A stretch of DNA of 64,000 bases from assembly GCA_037953625.1 (NCBI GenBank), contig CM075652.1, positions 149,792,597-149,856,596 of the forward strand. Direction: 5' to 3'. Origin of the DNA: Crotalaria pallida. Its lineage: Eukaryota > Streptophyta > Magnoliopsida > Fabales > Fabaceae. Positions 1-12,092 of the stretch are shown piece after piece (position 1 is the first letter of the stretch; the number at the start of each line of letters is the position of its first letter). Below the pieces are notes generated by a model, which ran no database searches, was not told the DNA's origin, and saw nothing but the letters and a program-made list of their open reading frames with translations. Both the position numbers and the translations under genes were made by a program.

Positions 1-59
1 TTTGTTTTAGGTTTTCTTCACTGTTGGTTTCCTTTAGGTTAGGTTCGAAATCGCCATTG

Positions 60-1330
60 TTTTTTCGGAGGTCTGCTATCTCTGCAACTTTCCGACACGG
101 GGGTGTCGGAAAAATGTAAAATTCCGACTCTTCCATGTCGGAATTTAATCAGTATTTGTTTTATAAATTGTTTGTAATTGTTATGTATAATATTTTTGAG
201 TTTTCATGCTTAAATTATAAAAAAAATAATTTTTGGTCTCAATGTTTGAAGTCTCCCATTATTCATAATTTGGTTGAATTTCAGATATGGCTAGATTGAA
301 GCGTACAACTGAAACCGCATAGGGTAACATTACCGAATGATGTTTATGAGGAGGTCATGGCATTATGTACCAGAGCTATCACAGAAGATGCTCCTCGTAC
401 GCAATCCGGAAGGCGCGGTGGTCGGGTTACTAGGGGTAGCAGGGCTGAGCAGCAAGAAAAGGCGGAGAATGAAGCAAGTGGTCAAGGGAGACGTGTCCGG
501 AGAAGAAGAAACTGAGTAGGAATTGTTGATTTAGAATCAATATAGTTGGTCATTTTGTAATAGCTTTTGAACTTGTGTTAGTATTTGGTTTTTTGTTATT
601 TGTAATAGCTTTTAAGCTTAGGTGTTGAACATGTGGATTAAATTTGCTTTTGAACATGGATTAAGGTTACGTGAATTAAAGAATTGATGTTTAGGTATAT
701 GAGCGTATTTGGTATCAATTTACTTTGTTGCAATATATGAGCGTATTCGGTATCAATTTACTTTGTTGCAATATATGAGCGTAACTTCATGGTGTGTTCT
801 AATGGATTTTTCTGTTAAATCCGATAACAGGGTATCAGAAAAAATTATCATTCTAAAAAATACGTATCAGAATTTTATTAAATTCTGAATTAAACATTTC
901 GGAATTTATATTAAATTGAATAAGTTATTATTTCCGATAGGAGTTTATCAAAATTTATGAATATTCTGATACATCTATCTCGGAAAAATATCAGTTCATA
1001 TAATTTAATACATATATTATTTTCCGAAATATACTTATCAGAATTTATAAAAATTCTGAATTTAACATATCGGAATTTTAATTAATTCTGAATTTAGTGT
1101 CTCGGAAAAATGTTACAGTAAACTACGTTTCAATTGGGTGATATCAAATTCACTAAGTTATTATTTCCGATAGGGGTTTATCAAAATTTATGAATATTCT
1201 GATACATCTATCTCGGAAAAATATCAGAAAACACTTGAAAATTATTTAGTAATAAATTCTGAAATACCCGTGTCGGAATTTACTAAATTCCGACAATGGT
1301 TAGTCGGAATTTTAACAGTTACGTAAAAAA
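60..1330. mobile_element. Degenerate foldback or Mutator-like element with TCCGAC/GTCGGA palindromes
   Basis: Both ends carry short palindromes of the form TTCCGAC...GTCGGAA (about 90-155 at the left, 1255-1310 at the right). The interior repeats weaker versions (TCGGAA, TATCAGAA, ATTCTGA) many times. A 74-bp direct repeat occurs at 921-994 and 1154-1227, and a 38-bp tandem repeat lies at about 696-784. The same palindrome type forms the inner TIR of the Mutator-like element at 39814-40725, so this is probably an older relative. I could not fix exact ends or a target-site duplication. Confidence 0.45.
286..516 (+). pseudogene. Short Arg/Gly-rich coding remnant
   Basis: After an acceptor-like TTTCAG there is a short open stretch starting MARLKRTTETA that ends at a stop near 320. 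Just downstream, another frame reads through an Arg/Gly-rich tail (GRRGGRVTRGSRAEQQEKAE...) that stops near 516. Together they look like the C-terminal scrap of a basic protein carried inside a transposable element. I do not recognise a family. The compositional bias and the placement between TCCGAC palindromes are the only support. Confidence 0.25.
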
Positions 1331-1835
1331 ATAAAAAAACCGTAGAAGAGATGATTTTACCTTCAACAACACCAATAGAGAACACACTGAAGCTTCCTTT
1401 ACGAATGGATAACCAAATGAAGTGGTTTGTAGGTAGAATATGGTAGGATTTTGAAAAGGTAAGAGAAAAGTTAGAAGAAGAGAGAAAGGGGTTTGTAAAA
1501 TTATGGGATATGGAAGAAGGTGAAAAGGTGGCTGGGGTTTGGGGTTTGTTTCCTTCTTTTTTTTGAATGAAGAAGGGTATAATGGACATTTCACAATTAA
1601 AATGGGGTTTGGTGGATAATTATGGGATTTGGGGACTAATTGCCGGGTTTTATCTCTTCATAAAATCCCAAATCCACCCGGACTAAATGTTCAAAGAGAC
1701 ACCAGTTTGCGACAAAGCACATAATTTTTTTTCTTAACTTCTATTAACAAACAGGAAAAAGATAACAAAGGAAAAAAATGTTCCGTGCTCATAAATGGGG
1801 AAATTATTTTGCCCATGGTTTAGTAACCCCAATAT
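1331..1835. other. Intergenic, no gene seen
   Basis: Purine-rich DNA (1440-1570) whose reverse strand opens two overlapping frames of 91 and 115 codons. These are low-complexity (Phe/Pro/Ser) and show no domain, so I do not call them genes. Confidence 0.5.
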
Positions 1836-2591
1836 TATAATTTATTCTTTTTGTGACATTTTAAAAAAAATATTTTTACACGCACGGGCCGTAAAGGTTG
1901 CTTACTTGCTTACGACCTACAGGTCGTAACACCCCCTTACGACCCTTTCTGAAACTGAATTTTTGAACAAGTCGTAAGGAGGTGTTACAACCTGCAGATC
2001 GTAGGGGTTGCTTACGACCTGCAGGTCATATCTACGACCTGCAGGTCGTAGCACTTCCTTACAACCCATTCAAAAACTGATTTTTTGAACTGGTCGTAAG
2101 AAGGTGTTACGACCTGCCTTACAACCCGTTGAAAAATTCATTCATGAGATGCTCCTCTCGTTATTGCAAATGTTAAGATGTAATCATATACTTCTGTTGA
2201 ATCCATCTTGCTACTTGAAATATACCAAGCAAAGGTTGAGTGAAACAACCGTGTTTAGATTGTATTGGAACTTTTTATGCAGCTATTGAATTTTGAGTAC
2301 CACTAACCTCTATTTCTTCAAACCAAGCAATATAAGCCATTAGCAAAGGGTTCGAGTTCCGGTTAACGGGAATAGTGAATCGTGACTTTGGTCGTTTTGG
2401 ATTGTGTTGAGATCAGAGGTTGATCAAAAACTGTAAGGGGATGCGTGCTACAACCTGAGTTTTTGAACAGGTCGTAAGGAGGTGTTACGACCTGCAGGTC
2501 GTAAGCAACCTCACGACCTGAAGGTCGTAAGCAACTCCTACGACCTGTGTAAAAGTAATTTTTTTTAAAAGGCACAAAAGGAATAAATTAT
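1836..2591. mobile_element. Foldback element with ACGACCTGCAGGTCGT repeats
   Basis: The left end (from about 1836, TATAATTTATTC) and the right end (to about 2591) are inverted copies of one another: a T-rich stretch, then TTTTACAC, then several copies of the palindrome ACGACCTGCAGGTCGT and of CTTACGACC. The arms are roughly 250 and 150 bp and imperfect. The middle (2110-2420) carries no recognisable gene. The right end abuts a Stowaway-like element. The same GTCGTAA-rich design reappears in the fresher element at 50340-51402. Confidence 0.6.
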
Positions 2592-2852
2592 ACTCCCTCC
2601 GGTCCTTAATATAAGCACCTTTTGACTAATTTCACTCCCTTTAGAAAAATTAGTTAGTGGCATCGCATTAGAAATGTAAATATTTGATATTATTTTCAAA
2701 AGTACCCTTATAATTATTATTGGGAAGGTAAAAAGTGTTAAATAAACAGGGGAAAAAAAGTAATTAATGTCATTTCTAATTGGAATTGGGACTTATATTA
2801 AGAACAAAAAAGGTCTTAAAAAGGGCTTATATATAAGACTGGAGAGAGAGTA
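2591..2852. mobile_element. Stowaway-like MITE
   Basis: Starts TACTCCCTCCGGTCCTTAAT and ends with the inverted match (ATATAAGACTGGAGAGAGAGTA). TA flanks both ends, as expected for Tc1/mariner-type MITEs. Confidence 0.7.
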
Positions 2853-4366
2853 GTATTTGAATGACATTAGTTGACCAAATAATTTCCCATTAATGGATAA
2901 AGTTTGGTTTGTGCAATACCCCGTTGCAGGGAAAGTAAAGCAAAAAAGAAGCATGCTTGTTGGGCTTTAAATCTTTTAGTACTCTCTTTCTCACATACAC
3001 ATCCAGCCTCCCAACATCCACCTACAATCTTTTGTCATCTCCAACAAAAGTACAATAAAGTGGAAGCTAAATACACATAAAAGTTTCTCGCACTTTCAAT
3101 GAAAATACTTTTACAAACTTTGTTCATTTTTCTTTTTTAATTAATGATTACCTCACCTTCGTCATTCATGAATGCATTGAAACCAAACTTGCCAATTTTG
3201 AAGTCCATCTGTCACAAATGATGTGAAGTTTATATTCTAATGACTAATGTTTAGCAGTGCACCATTCTGATATATTTCTTACATTATTTAGATATTTTTG
3301 CTTGTATTCAATATTTTATACTTCCTTCGATCTTAAGTGTAAGATTTTTTTAGAGAAATTTGCATCCACTAAAAAAGTGAGTTAATTTTATTTGTTAAAT
3401 TAAAAAAGTAAACATTTAATATATATATATATATATATATTTTTAATTATTCCTTTAATTATTATTCAAGAATATGATTTTAAAAAATGTTGACTTAATA
3501 AAAATATTTTTGAAAAGAAGTAATTAAATATTAAAAATTAGAATAAATCTTACAAAGGAAAAAAAATCAAAAGAACCTTACACGATAAAAATGAACAGTT
3601 CATAAGCATCATAACATCATTATAGTAAATCATACGCAGCAATCACCCACTCCCACAGCCACAGTGGTATATAGATAGGCTCAAAGTAAAGTACATTTAT
3701 TTTGGCAACAAGGCAAGGCAGCAACCACTACACTGATTGCCCATATTACCATCGTACGGAGTGTTGATTCCATGGCCCCCACACAAAAAGATTCATCAGC
3801 CCATGGACTTTTTTGAATTGCTGTGGAGCCCAAATGAGACACCTCAAAGACAAATCTCTGTCAGAGTTTTTATGAACAAAATTGCCCTTGGCTCTTTGTT
3901 TTGCTTTGCAGATTAAAAAGTGAATGAGATAGAAGATATTAATTACTCAGATGAACAATATGCGATCAATAAACAAACATGACTAAATAAAAAGAAAGTT
4001 AAAGCGGAAAGTACTTGGCCTTGTTTTGGGTTTTTGTGACCATTTTGCTGCTTTTGAATGAATGATGAAAGTGTTTGGTGCCTTCTGATGCCGACATAAG
4101 CTGAATTGAATTAGGCTCAAAGTTGGAAAGCATGCAGATGGAGGAAATGAATGGCATATGCTTCTACAGTGTTAGCAGGGAAAAGAAACATGTTTCTTGG
4201 GTCTTGGCACCAGTGTCAATATTCTGTGTATCCTAGAGCAACACAAACTAATGTTAAATAAAAATAGAGAGTGCATGCAACAAGTTCATAATACTCTAAG
4301 TGAAAAGTCATAACCCAACCACATGTTTTACATTGCAACTTTTTTTGAGGCTCTAATGCCACGCTA
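2853..4366. other. Intergenic AT-rich DNA
   Basis: No coding signal. It holds an (AT)n microsatellite at 3421-3440. A half-recognisable MITE starts at 3319 (TACTTCCTTCGATC) without a clear right end. Confidence 0.5.
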
Positions 4367-4374
4367 ATTAAATA

Positions 4375-4658
4375 GACTATAACTGTCAAAACGGCCCGCC
4401 CCGCCCGGGTTCGGCCCGCCCCGCCCCGGGTGCGGGCCAAATAGCCCGGGTGCAAGTTGTGCTTCCTAGCATGCGGCCCAAACCCGCACTTTACCCAGAA
4501 TTTTTTGGCCCGACCCGCGATTGGATTTTTTGGCCCGGCTCTAGACCGGACTAATAAGCCAGGGTTCAATTTATGACCACATTTCTGGAACCCAAGCCCG
4601 TACTTTTCCCGGGTTTTTTGGCCCGGCCCGCATCGGTCCGGCCCATTTTGACACCTCT
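4375..4658. mobile_element. GC-rich hAT-type MITE with 8-bp TSD
   Basis: A 284-bp GC-rich block (CCCGCCCCGCCCGGG motifs) in AT-rich DNA. It is flanked by the exact 8-bp direct repeat ATTAAATA (4367-4374 and 4659-4666). The ends share inverted CTGTCAAAA / TTTTGACA. An 8-bp TSD is the hAT superfamily hallmark. The frame open on the reverse strand through it is compositional. Confidence 0.75.
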
Positions 4659-4666
4659 ATTAAATA

Positions 4667-6118
4667 CCAACAACAGAGTAACTTTGTTTTAATCCATTTG
4701 GGCCGAGGAAAAGAACTAATCAGAACATCATAAGCCCATGTGTTCTTCAAAAACCTTAGCTTTCTTTAGGATCACTCCAATGGGAATGAGTGAGTGCAAA
4801 CATTGTGCAAATGCATGAAGTTTAGAGGCTTGCTTACTCCTTTGGTAATACGTACATAAAACTTATCAATTTATTGAATATACTAGTATTTTTTAATAAT
4901 GTTTTACTTCTTTGGTTCTCTTAATTACTCTAAAAACATTCATTTTCATTTCTCATAAAAAAAATGTATGTTTCTAATTGAATTGAACTCAAGTACTATT
5001 CAACAAGTGAATTCGGGACAAATCTCTCAAGTAGAATTAAGAAACAACATATTTATATGTTATTAATAGATGATTTGGGATTGATGATCTTCAATACATT
5101 ATTATATTCAATATTTATTTTTAAGTAAAGAAATAATAATAAACTGAGATAATGTATTTGAAATCATTGATTCAAATTACCTAACTTTTGCTTAATTCAT
5201 AGAAAGTAATTTTTGAGCTCATCATCGAGAACCACCGTTTATTTTTATTTTTTACCAATATATCAATGGTTGTTGCTTCCAATTTTGTCATTTGGAAGCA
5301 TCACTTTTAAAACTCAACGATAAGGATTAAAAAGGGTGCCTTAAATATAGTAATAGACAAAAGAAATCAATATCAAGCTTTTCAGTATAAGTTTTATGTA
5401 TAAAACATGAAGCTTTTTCTTTTGGGTACTAAACCCCTTCTTTCCCGTCAGTCTACCTTGAACACTTCAGAATTCATGAAAAGCAGAGATAATGTGGGAG
5501 ACCAGAATGATATTACACTTTTACACTTTTGTTCATCTAAAATTGAAAGTGCTGTATATTATAAGTCACTTTGTATTTTTTAGGAAACATTTATTGCTAT
5601 TTTATCTTATTTGCTCTTTGTCCATTAACGTGAAGTAATACATTATGAAATTTCCAATGCAAGTTAAGAGGGTAAGATTATACTGGAATGTTGAAATATT
5701 TTTTTAAAGTTTGAAAAACGTAACTACCCTCTTGATCTATGTGATATGGTTAACTATTCCTTATAAATAGGATTACAGAGAGTATTAGATTACATTTGCA
5801 AACACGTGTGACCTTTTCTTTGACCGGAGTGTTTCCTTTTTGTATTAGTTGATGATTATTAATGCTTCGTTGAGTTTGATCTTTTAGGTTTGAGCACACA
5901 GATTAAGAAAGTGTTGTTATTGTAAGTATTATGTATAGTTTGTCCAAAATGTCTCTATTTAATCCTTATTGAAAATTGTAGTAGTATTTAATTTTATTAG
6001 TAAGTGTGTCCATTAATTAATGTAGTAGTTTAGAGATGAGAGAGATGATAAAATTATAATTAATGAGAAATGAATGAAATGATTGAATGAGGTTTAAATT
6101 GAAAAAAAAATGTTTATG
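4667..6118. other. Intergenic AT-rich DNA
   Basis: I see no gene, RNA or bounded repeat in this stretch. Confidence 0.4.
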
Positions 6119-6428
6119 TACTCCCTCTGGTCCTATATATAGGGCATATTTAACCGTATTTCCTGGACCAAGGAAAGTGGTTAGTTTTGTGAATTTTAGG
6201 AGAATATATTGTAACATTACAATTTTACCCCCTCTACTTTACTTAGAAAGTTCACATTCATTAATGAATAACAAAAAAACATAGTTAGTCAAAACATTTA
6301 ATAAGGTCAAAAAAGAAAAAAAAAAACAATTAATGATGCATAGGAAATATAAAATGCCCTTTATATAAGACCAAAAATTTCTTCTAGAAAATTCCCTATA
6401 TATATATATATATAAGGCGAGAGAAGTA
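6119..6428. mobile_element. Stowaway-like MITE, CTATATATAGG subfamily
   Basis: TACTCCCTCTGGTCCTATAT at the left. The right end is decayed into an (AT)n run followed by GGCGAGAGAAGTA. The interior shares TTACAATTTTACCC and AAAACATTTAATAAGG with the elements at 10466, 12993 and 35046. Confidence 0.65.
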
Positions 6429-6511
6429 TTGAAAATGTAAAAGACCAAACATTATGAAACAAGAAAAAAGGCTAAAAAACCAAACTCAATGAAACGGAAG
6501 GAATAGTTTAG

Positions 6512-6812
6512 TACTACCTCCGTCCCTAATTATAAGGCCCTCTTGGGAGATTTCACGTCCATTAAGAAATTGAAATAATTTAGTTAATTGTATTGGAAAT
6601 GTGAACTTTTTTATATGTATTTTTTCAGAATTACCCCTATTGTTATTATTGGGAATCTAAAAAGTGTTAAATAAATAGGGGTGTTTGTGGAAAAAAATAA
6701 TTAATGTTCATTGAAAATTGATAAAGAGCCTTATAAATAGGGATAAAATAAAAATGTTAAGAAAACCTTATAAACAGGTACGGTATAAACATATACAGGT
6801 ACCGACGGAGTA
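6512..6812. mobile_element. Stowaway-like MITE, CTAATTATAAGG subfamily
   Basis: TACTACCTCCGTCCCTAAT at the left, GGTACCGACGGAGTA at the right. Interior motif AAAAAGTGTTAAATAAATAG is shared with the elements at 9035, 9887 and 12093. Confidence 0.7.
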
Positions 6813-7802
6813 ACATAAAATTAAAAAAAGAAAAAAAAAAAAAAGAAGCAAACTTGACCAGCGGACAATTGCTCCAATTTCACAAGGATACTAGCAATGG
6901 AAAATCTATTAAAAATTAATTAAGCCACATCTATATTCCGTTCCACCTTCCATAGTGACTAGTTTAGTTATGAGCATTATGGCTATCTCGCTACTTTAGT
7001 GCGCATTGAGTAGATACAGTATGTGATTATACAAAGTTTTGTTTACAAGCCTTGATGGAAGTGTTTCAAGTTTCTATATATGGAGTATTTAGGATTTACT
7101 ATCTACCTTATGCAACGAATGCATAAAATAATAACATTAATAAATATTAAAATAAATATATATTGAAAATCTAAAAATTATTTTTTCATTTACTAAATAT
7201 ATCATATTTTCACATTAATTTATTTTTTAAAGTTAGTTTATTCTATGTACCATGTGCATATGTTAAACTAACTAACATATTTAAATGATTTATTTAATCT
7301 CAACTCTAAAAGTTAAAGATAAAAAACAAAAATTGACAAAAATACTTTAAGAATTTAAGTTTATTATTTCGAAAATTATAAATTTTAAAATTTTTAAAAA
7401 AGAATTGTTTTTTTTTTTAATTTCTTTGTCTTCAACTCTTAGAGTCGAGTTTAAAAAAAAATCATATTTAAATCACAAAATACCCCCACAAAGCGTTTTC
7501 TTATTATTATCTCAACTATAGGTGCAGGCAGAAAGGTTAGAAGTAGAAACAATAATTGTCACAGACCCAGCATGAGTCGAATTACAGGCGTGCTTTGATA
7601 GACATATAGATCTAATTAGTGACAATAGAATAATGTTCGTTTAATTATAGTTATGCAGTATATTACTACTCCTTGTTTAAGAATAAAGGATAGTACTATC
7701 TTTAACAGGGACATAAGGACATAAATACTACTGCGCATAAGTGGTTTTTATGAGTACTTATAATACTTGTAGCATCCTTGCTTCATCGTGGGGAGAATTT
7801 CA
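6813..7802. other. Intergenic AT-rich DNA
   Basis: Very AT-rich, with poly(T) and poly(A) runs near 7400-7460. No gene seen. Confidence 0.4.
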
Positions 7803-8089
7803 TACACTCTTCGTTCCTTTTTATCTGTCGTTTTTTGAAGAGATTTTTTGTTTCTTTTTATTTGTTGTATTGAAGATTTCAAGAGTGTAATAAATGTTAT
7901 TTTTCATGTTTGCCCCTATTTAATATGTCTTGGTTTATGTAAGTAGTGGAGAAAAATTAATGATTATAGAGAGAAAAGGTATAGTAGGAAAAAACATAAT
8001 TAATGCATTGGAAATTTGAGTAATGATTGAATTTCTTAATGGACGTGTTTTGTTTGAAATATGACAGATAAATAGGAACGGAGGGAATA
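7803..8089. mobile_element. Stowaway-like MITE, TTATCTGTCG subfamily
   Basis: TACACTCTTCGTTCC...TTATCTGTCG at the left, inverted as ATGACAGATAAATAGGAACG plus GAGGGAATA at the right. The element at 13835-14133 is the same subfamily. Confidence 0.65.
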
Positions 8090-8194
8090 CATTTTAATTT
8101 ATACTATATTCCTTTAACCATTATCCTCCTCTCACATGCATATCACTCTCTAGTTTCACACCTGTCTCTAATCCATTTCCTTGACGTTGTCGCC

Positions 8195-8936
8195 TAGGGG
8201 TGGCAACAGGGAACGCCATTCGGGGATCCCGGCGGGGAACGCTTCGTTCTGGTCCCCGATTTCGGGGATTTTTTCCCGTTGGGGTCGGGGATGGAGGGAT
8301 TTTTTTCCCGTACAGATTTCGGGACGGGGAATGGGATAGGTCCCCCGTCCCCGCGGGGCCCCGTTCCCCGCTTATTTTACATATACACCCTTAGTTTTTA
8401 ACTTTTATGTAATTAAAAAAATTGGTTTTTTTGGTAATTTTACCTTTCAACCCTAATTTCAACTACATACTAGCACTGCAGCAGCCATTCGCCCATTCCA
8501 CTTTCAACTAAATCCCTAATTTCTTCTTCTCCTTCACCATGTTGATTCACTCTTCCGCCGCACTTTCAACTAAAGTCTACCTTTACTATAAAAAAAAGTT
8601 TGTAATTGTCTAATTTTAAAACAAATATTAACCTTTTGATTATTTTTATTCTATTTCTTAGATTGAATTAATTATTTGAATTTTAATAATTATTTTTAAG
8701 TACTATGCATCTTTTGAAAATACTATTAAACATGATTAATTTTATGACGAGTCAAATGGAAGTTACGATTTTTTTAAAAAAAATTCGCGTATGTTTGGGA
8801 ACCCCGAGGGGAATGGGAATGGGGAACAATTTCTACCCGAAATGGGATTTGGGGATGGGGATGGGAGAGGAATGAGACCCGAGAATGGGGAATGGGAAAG
8901 TGCCCCCGCCCTATCCCCGTCCCGTTGCCATCCCTA
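8195..8936. mobile_element. hAT-type nonautonomous element, TAGGGGTGGCAAC ends
   Basis: 742 bp starting TAGGGGTGGCAAC and ending GTTGCCATCCCTA, a near-perfect TIR of the kind used by plant hAT elements. Flanks TTGTCGCC (8187-8194) and TTGCCGCC (8937-8944) form an 8-bp TSD with one mismatch. Both ends are very GC-rich (GGGGA/TCCCC repeats) while the middle is AT-rich. The open frames at 8200-8394 and 8791-8994 are by-products of this composition. Confidence 0.8.
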
Positions 8937-9034
8937 TTGCCGCCTCTCTCAAGCTAAGGTGCGATGTGGCGATTACTGTGATTTGACACTTTAATAAGAA
9001 GGGGGGAGCGGGGGACTCACATATAGTATGATTT

Positions 9035-9269
9035 TACTCCCTCCGGTCCCGACTATTTTTTAATTTTCAATGATTATTAATTGCTTTTTTTTTTCACAAA
9101 CACTCTTATTTATTTAACACTTTTTAGATTCCCAATAAAATTAATAGGAGTAATTTTGAAATAACGTATCAAAAGTTTACATTTCAAATACAATTAACTA
9201 AATTATTCAACTTTCTTAAGTGACGTGAAATCTCCCAAAGAGGTCTTATATTTAGGGACGGATGGAGTA
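9035..9269. mobile_element. Stowaway-like MITE, CTAATTATAAGG subfamily
   Basis: TACTCCCTCCGGTCCCGAC at the left, TTTAGGGACGGATGGAGTA at the right. Confidence 0.7.
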
Positions 9270-9310
9270 ATTTTTTTGCCTCATCCAATCATATTTGCTT
9301 TATAGTCATG

Positions 9311-9558
9311 TACTTCTTCTGCTCCTATTTATAAGATTTTTTTGGAGTTTTTTTTTTAAAAAATAAAAAAAATATAGTTAATTTTGTTTGTGACATTAAA
9401 AATGTGAAAATTTAATTATTATTTGGACTCTAAAAAATATTGAATTAATAGGGGTGTATGTGAAAAAAAATAATCTATAAAAAATTGAGATGAAATATCA
9501 TAAATATGACCAAAATAAAAACCTCAAACAAATATTATATATTGAAGCGGGTGGAGTA
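9311..9558. mobile_element. Stowaway-like MITE, diverged
   Basis: TACTTCTTCTGCTCCTATTT at the left, GAAGCGGGTGGAGTA at the right. The inner match TTATAAGATTTTTTTGG is only partly mirrored. Confidence 0.55.
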
Positions 9559-9614
9559 TTCATTATTCAATCCAAGGAAAAGATCACATGCATTATTTTA
9601 TAGAGTACTTTTTA

Positions 9615-10189
9615 TACTTCCTTCGTCACTTGATATAAGTCACTTTTATCTAATTTACACATATTAAGAAAAGTAATTATTACTCTCAAACTTATAAAAA
9701 AATATGTTGTCATTCCAAAGTTATCCATATTTAAAACTTTACAACTCTATTCATTTCTCTCTCTATTATAATTATTACTCTATCACCTTATGTAATTATG
9801 AGGGGTGTATTTGGTATAAACTCTTCAATGCTACCTAGAAATTCCAAAACGACTTATAAAAAGGGATAAAAAATATACCAAAATGGTACTCCCTCCGTCC
9901 CTAATTATAAGGCTCTTTTGACACTTTTATTTTGTCCCTATTTATAAGGCCCCTTACCAATTTTCAATGAGCATTAATTATTTTTTTTCAAAAACACCCC
10001 TATTTATTTAACGCTTTTTAGATTCCCAATAATATTAATAAGGTTAATTTTGAAAATACATATCACAAGTTCACATTTTCAATACAATTAACTAAATTAT
10101 TCAACTTTCTTAATTGACATGAAATCTTCTAAGAAGATCTTATAATTAGGGACGGAGGTAGTACCTTATATTAAGGAAAGGAGGGAGTA
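9615..10189. mobile_element. Stowaway-like MITE interrupted by another MITE
   Basis: Left end TACTTCCTTCGTCACTTGA. The matching right end (CCTTATATTAAGGAAAGGAG plus GGAGTA) lies beyond a complete second MITE (9887-10160). Removing the inner element leaves an element of about 300 bp. Confidence 0.6.
9887..10160. mobile_element. Stowaway-like MITE nested in the element at 9615-10189
   Basis: TACTCCCTCCGTCCCTAATT at the left, ATTAGGGACGGAGGTA at the right. It is one of the best preserved copies in the window, so it is probably a recent insertion. Confidence 0.75.
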
Positions 10190-10465
10190 GTTTTTTCCCT
10201 TCATATGGATATCATCAATAAGCCTTTATTATTGAATAAAGTTGTAGCAAGATGTTTCCTACTAAATGATACGAGTACCTTTAACTTGCTAGTCACCTTT
10301 TAGCATACCGAACGTTTAAGAATCACTTGTAACTCTATATAATAAGGAGTAAATGAGTAGCTTGAAGTGCTTAGCCAAGAAAAGTAATGTCTTCATTTGC
10401 TTTTCACGTGATGGGGAAAATGTTTTAAAGTTCATCATAGGTTAGCTAGCTAGGTTCATTGGATA

Positions 10466-10753
10466 TACTCCCTCCGATCCTATATATAGGACATACTTAA
10501 CCATATTCATCGAATCAAGAAAAGTAGTTAGTTTTATGAATTCTATGAGAATATATTGTAAAATTACAATTTTACCCTCTCAATTTTTCTTGAAAAATTC
10601 ACACTAATTAATGAACAACAAAAAAAACATGCATTTAATAAGGGCAAAAAAGATAAAAAGCAATAAATGATGCATAGAAAATATAAAATGTCTTATATAT
10701 AGGACCAAAGATTGCTTCTAGAATCCGTCTTATATATAGGACCGGAGCGAGTA
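10466..10753. mobile_element. Stowaway-like MITE, CTATATATAGG subfamily
   Basis: TACTCCCTCCGATCCTATAT at the left, TATATAGGACCGGAGCGAG plus TA at the right. Interior shared with the copies at 6119, 12993 and 35046. Confidence 0.75.
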
Positions 10754-11176
10754 TATGAAAGTGCAAAAGCTTTGGTGGGTCCTCACTTCATTTTTTTAAT
10801 CACATTTATTTATCAAACGTGGTAATCTTGAGTTGTGAATATATATCCGCTATATATTTAAATTACTTGTGAATAATATTTTTTTTTCATTCCCAAAACT
10901 TGTATTCCACGCGTAAAAGCATTTTCAACGGTACATAATTTCATTCGTTCATCATTCACGAATAATTCATCATCATTTGTGATTGTTGGAGAGGAAAAGA
11001 GTTCGTGATGAAATTGTGCACGATGCACTATTTAGTACATATTCATATAATGTTTATAGCATTAAAATATTAAGAAAAAGTGAGGATAAAGAGAGTGGGA
11101 GGAAGATAGTAAAACTCATTTATGAATGAAAAAATTAACAAATGAAAAAAAAAATTGATTAAAATTGCTAAAATAG
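10754..11176. other. Intergenic AT-rich DNA
   Basis: No coding or RNA signal. Confidence 0.4.
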
Positions 11177-11457
11177 TATTCCCTCCGGTTCGAATTATAA
11201 GCAATTCTAACCACTTTTACGCTTATTAAGGAGGTTAGTTGATTGTATTTAATTTTATCACATTTATAAAACATAGAGATATTTTTGGAAAGTAGTATTG
11301 TGAATGAAACAAAAATTAATTAAGATTACAATTTTCTAGAGATGTTTTAAGAAAGTGTCATTGAGAATAAAACAAAATTTAATAAAGTAAGTTAGTTTTG
11401 CTTATATTTTAAACCAAAAATAATATGTTTTTTGTTGCTTATAATTCGAGCAGAGTA
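11177..11457. mobile_element. Stowaway-like MITE, ATTATAAGCAA subfamily
   Basis: TATTCCCTCCGGTTCGAATT...ATAAGC at the left, GCTTATAATTCGAGCAGAG plus TA at the right. The copy at 16552-16828 belongs to the same subfamily. Confidence 0.65.
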
Positions 11458-12092
11458 AAAAATAATGAAATACATAAAATCCATTCAAGAACGATTTAAG
11501 AACGACGAAAAATCCGGATGGAAATGCTGTAGCAGGGAAATCGGTCCAGTGGTTAGTTTACTTAAATGCACACATAACACAATGGCCACCACCACCACTA
11601 AAACCCTTTTGTATAGCCGAGAAGAACTCTAAAATACGGTACTGTAAAAAGAACCGAGCTTTGAATCATAGGCTGCAATGTAGAGTACTGTAGCAGTGCA
11701 AAATGTGCTATAGGAGTAATTGGGATGTGTTACCGTGGAAGATAGGGGGCCACCACACGCATTTCCCCCCTTTGCTTTGGAACTTCCACTTCCACCACCA
11801 CTACCAAGCATCATCACTCCCAAACATGCCCCTTCCCTGTCCTCAACCACGAGCACAAGTGAAACACACCTAGTACATTATTTTACTCCGTAGTGACAAA
11901 TTAAAAACAAATCCCAAAGCCCAAAAAGGAACCACTCTTGCCCATCATCCAATATCTTTGTCCTTAATCCGCTACATGTTTTTTCTAACGAATAGGAGTA
12001 TAGAAGTAGAACCATTTAGATCTCTATGCGCCAAAACAAAACAAGCCCATCCCTTCTAAGAAAAACAACCTTCAGTCTCTCTTTTTATATAC
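11458..12092. other. Intergenic
   Basis: Contains a short CCACCACCACCACTA tract near 11585 and a reverse-strand frame of 75 codons (11629-11856) that is Gly/Ser-rich and unrecognised. No gene called. Confidence 0.4.

Noticed and set aside
4216..4569. 117-codon frame on the - strand
   Set aside because: Spans the border of a TSD-flanked transposon, and the Arg/Gly-rich part is its GC-rich body.
8200..8994. Open frames of 64 and 67 codons on the + strand
   Set aside because: They lie entirely in the GC-rich ends of a hAT-type element and consist of Gly/Pro/Arg low-complexity sequence.
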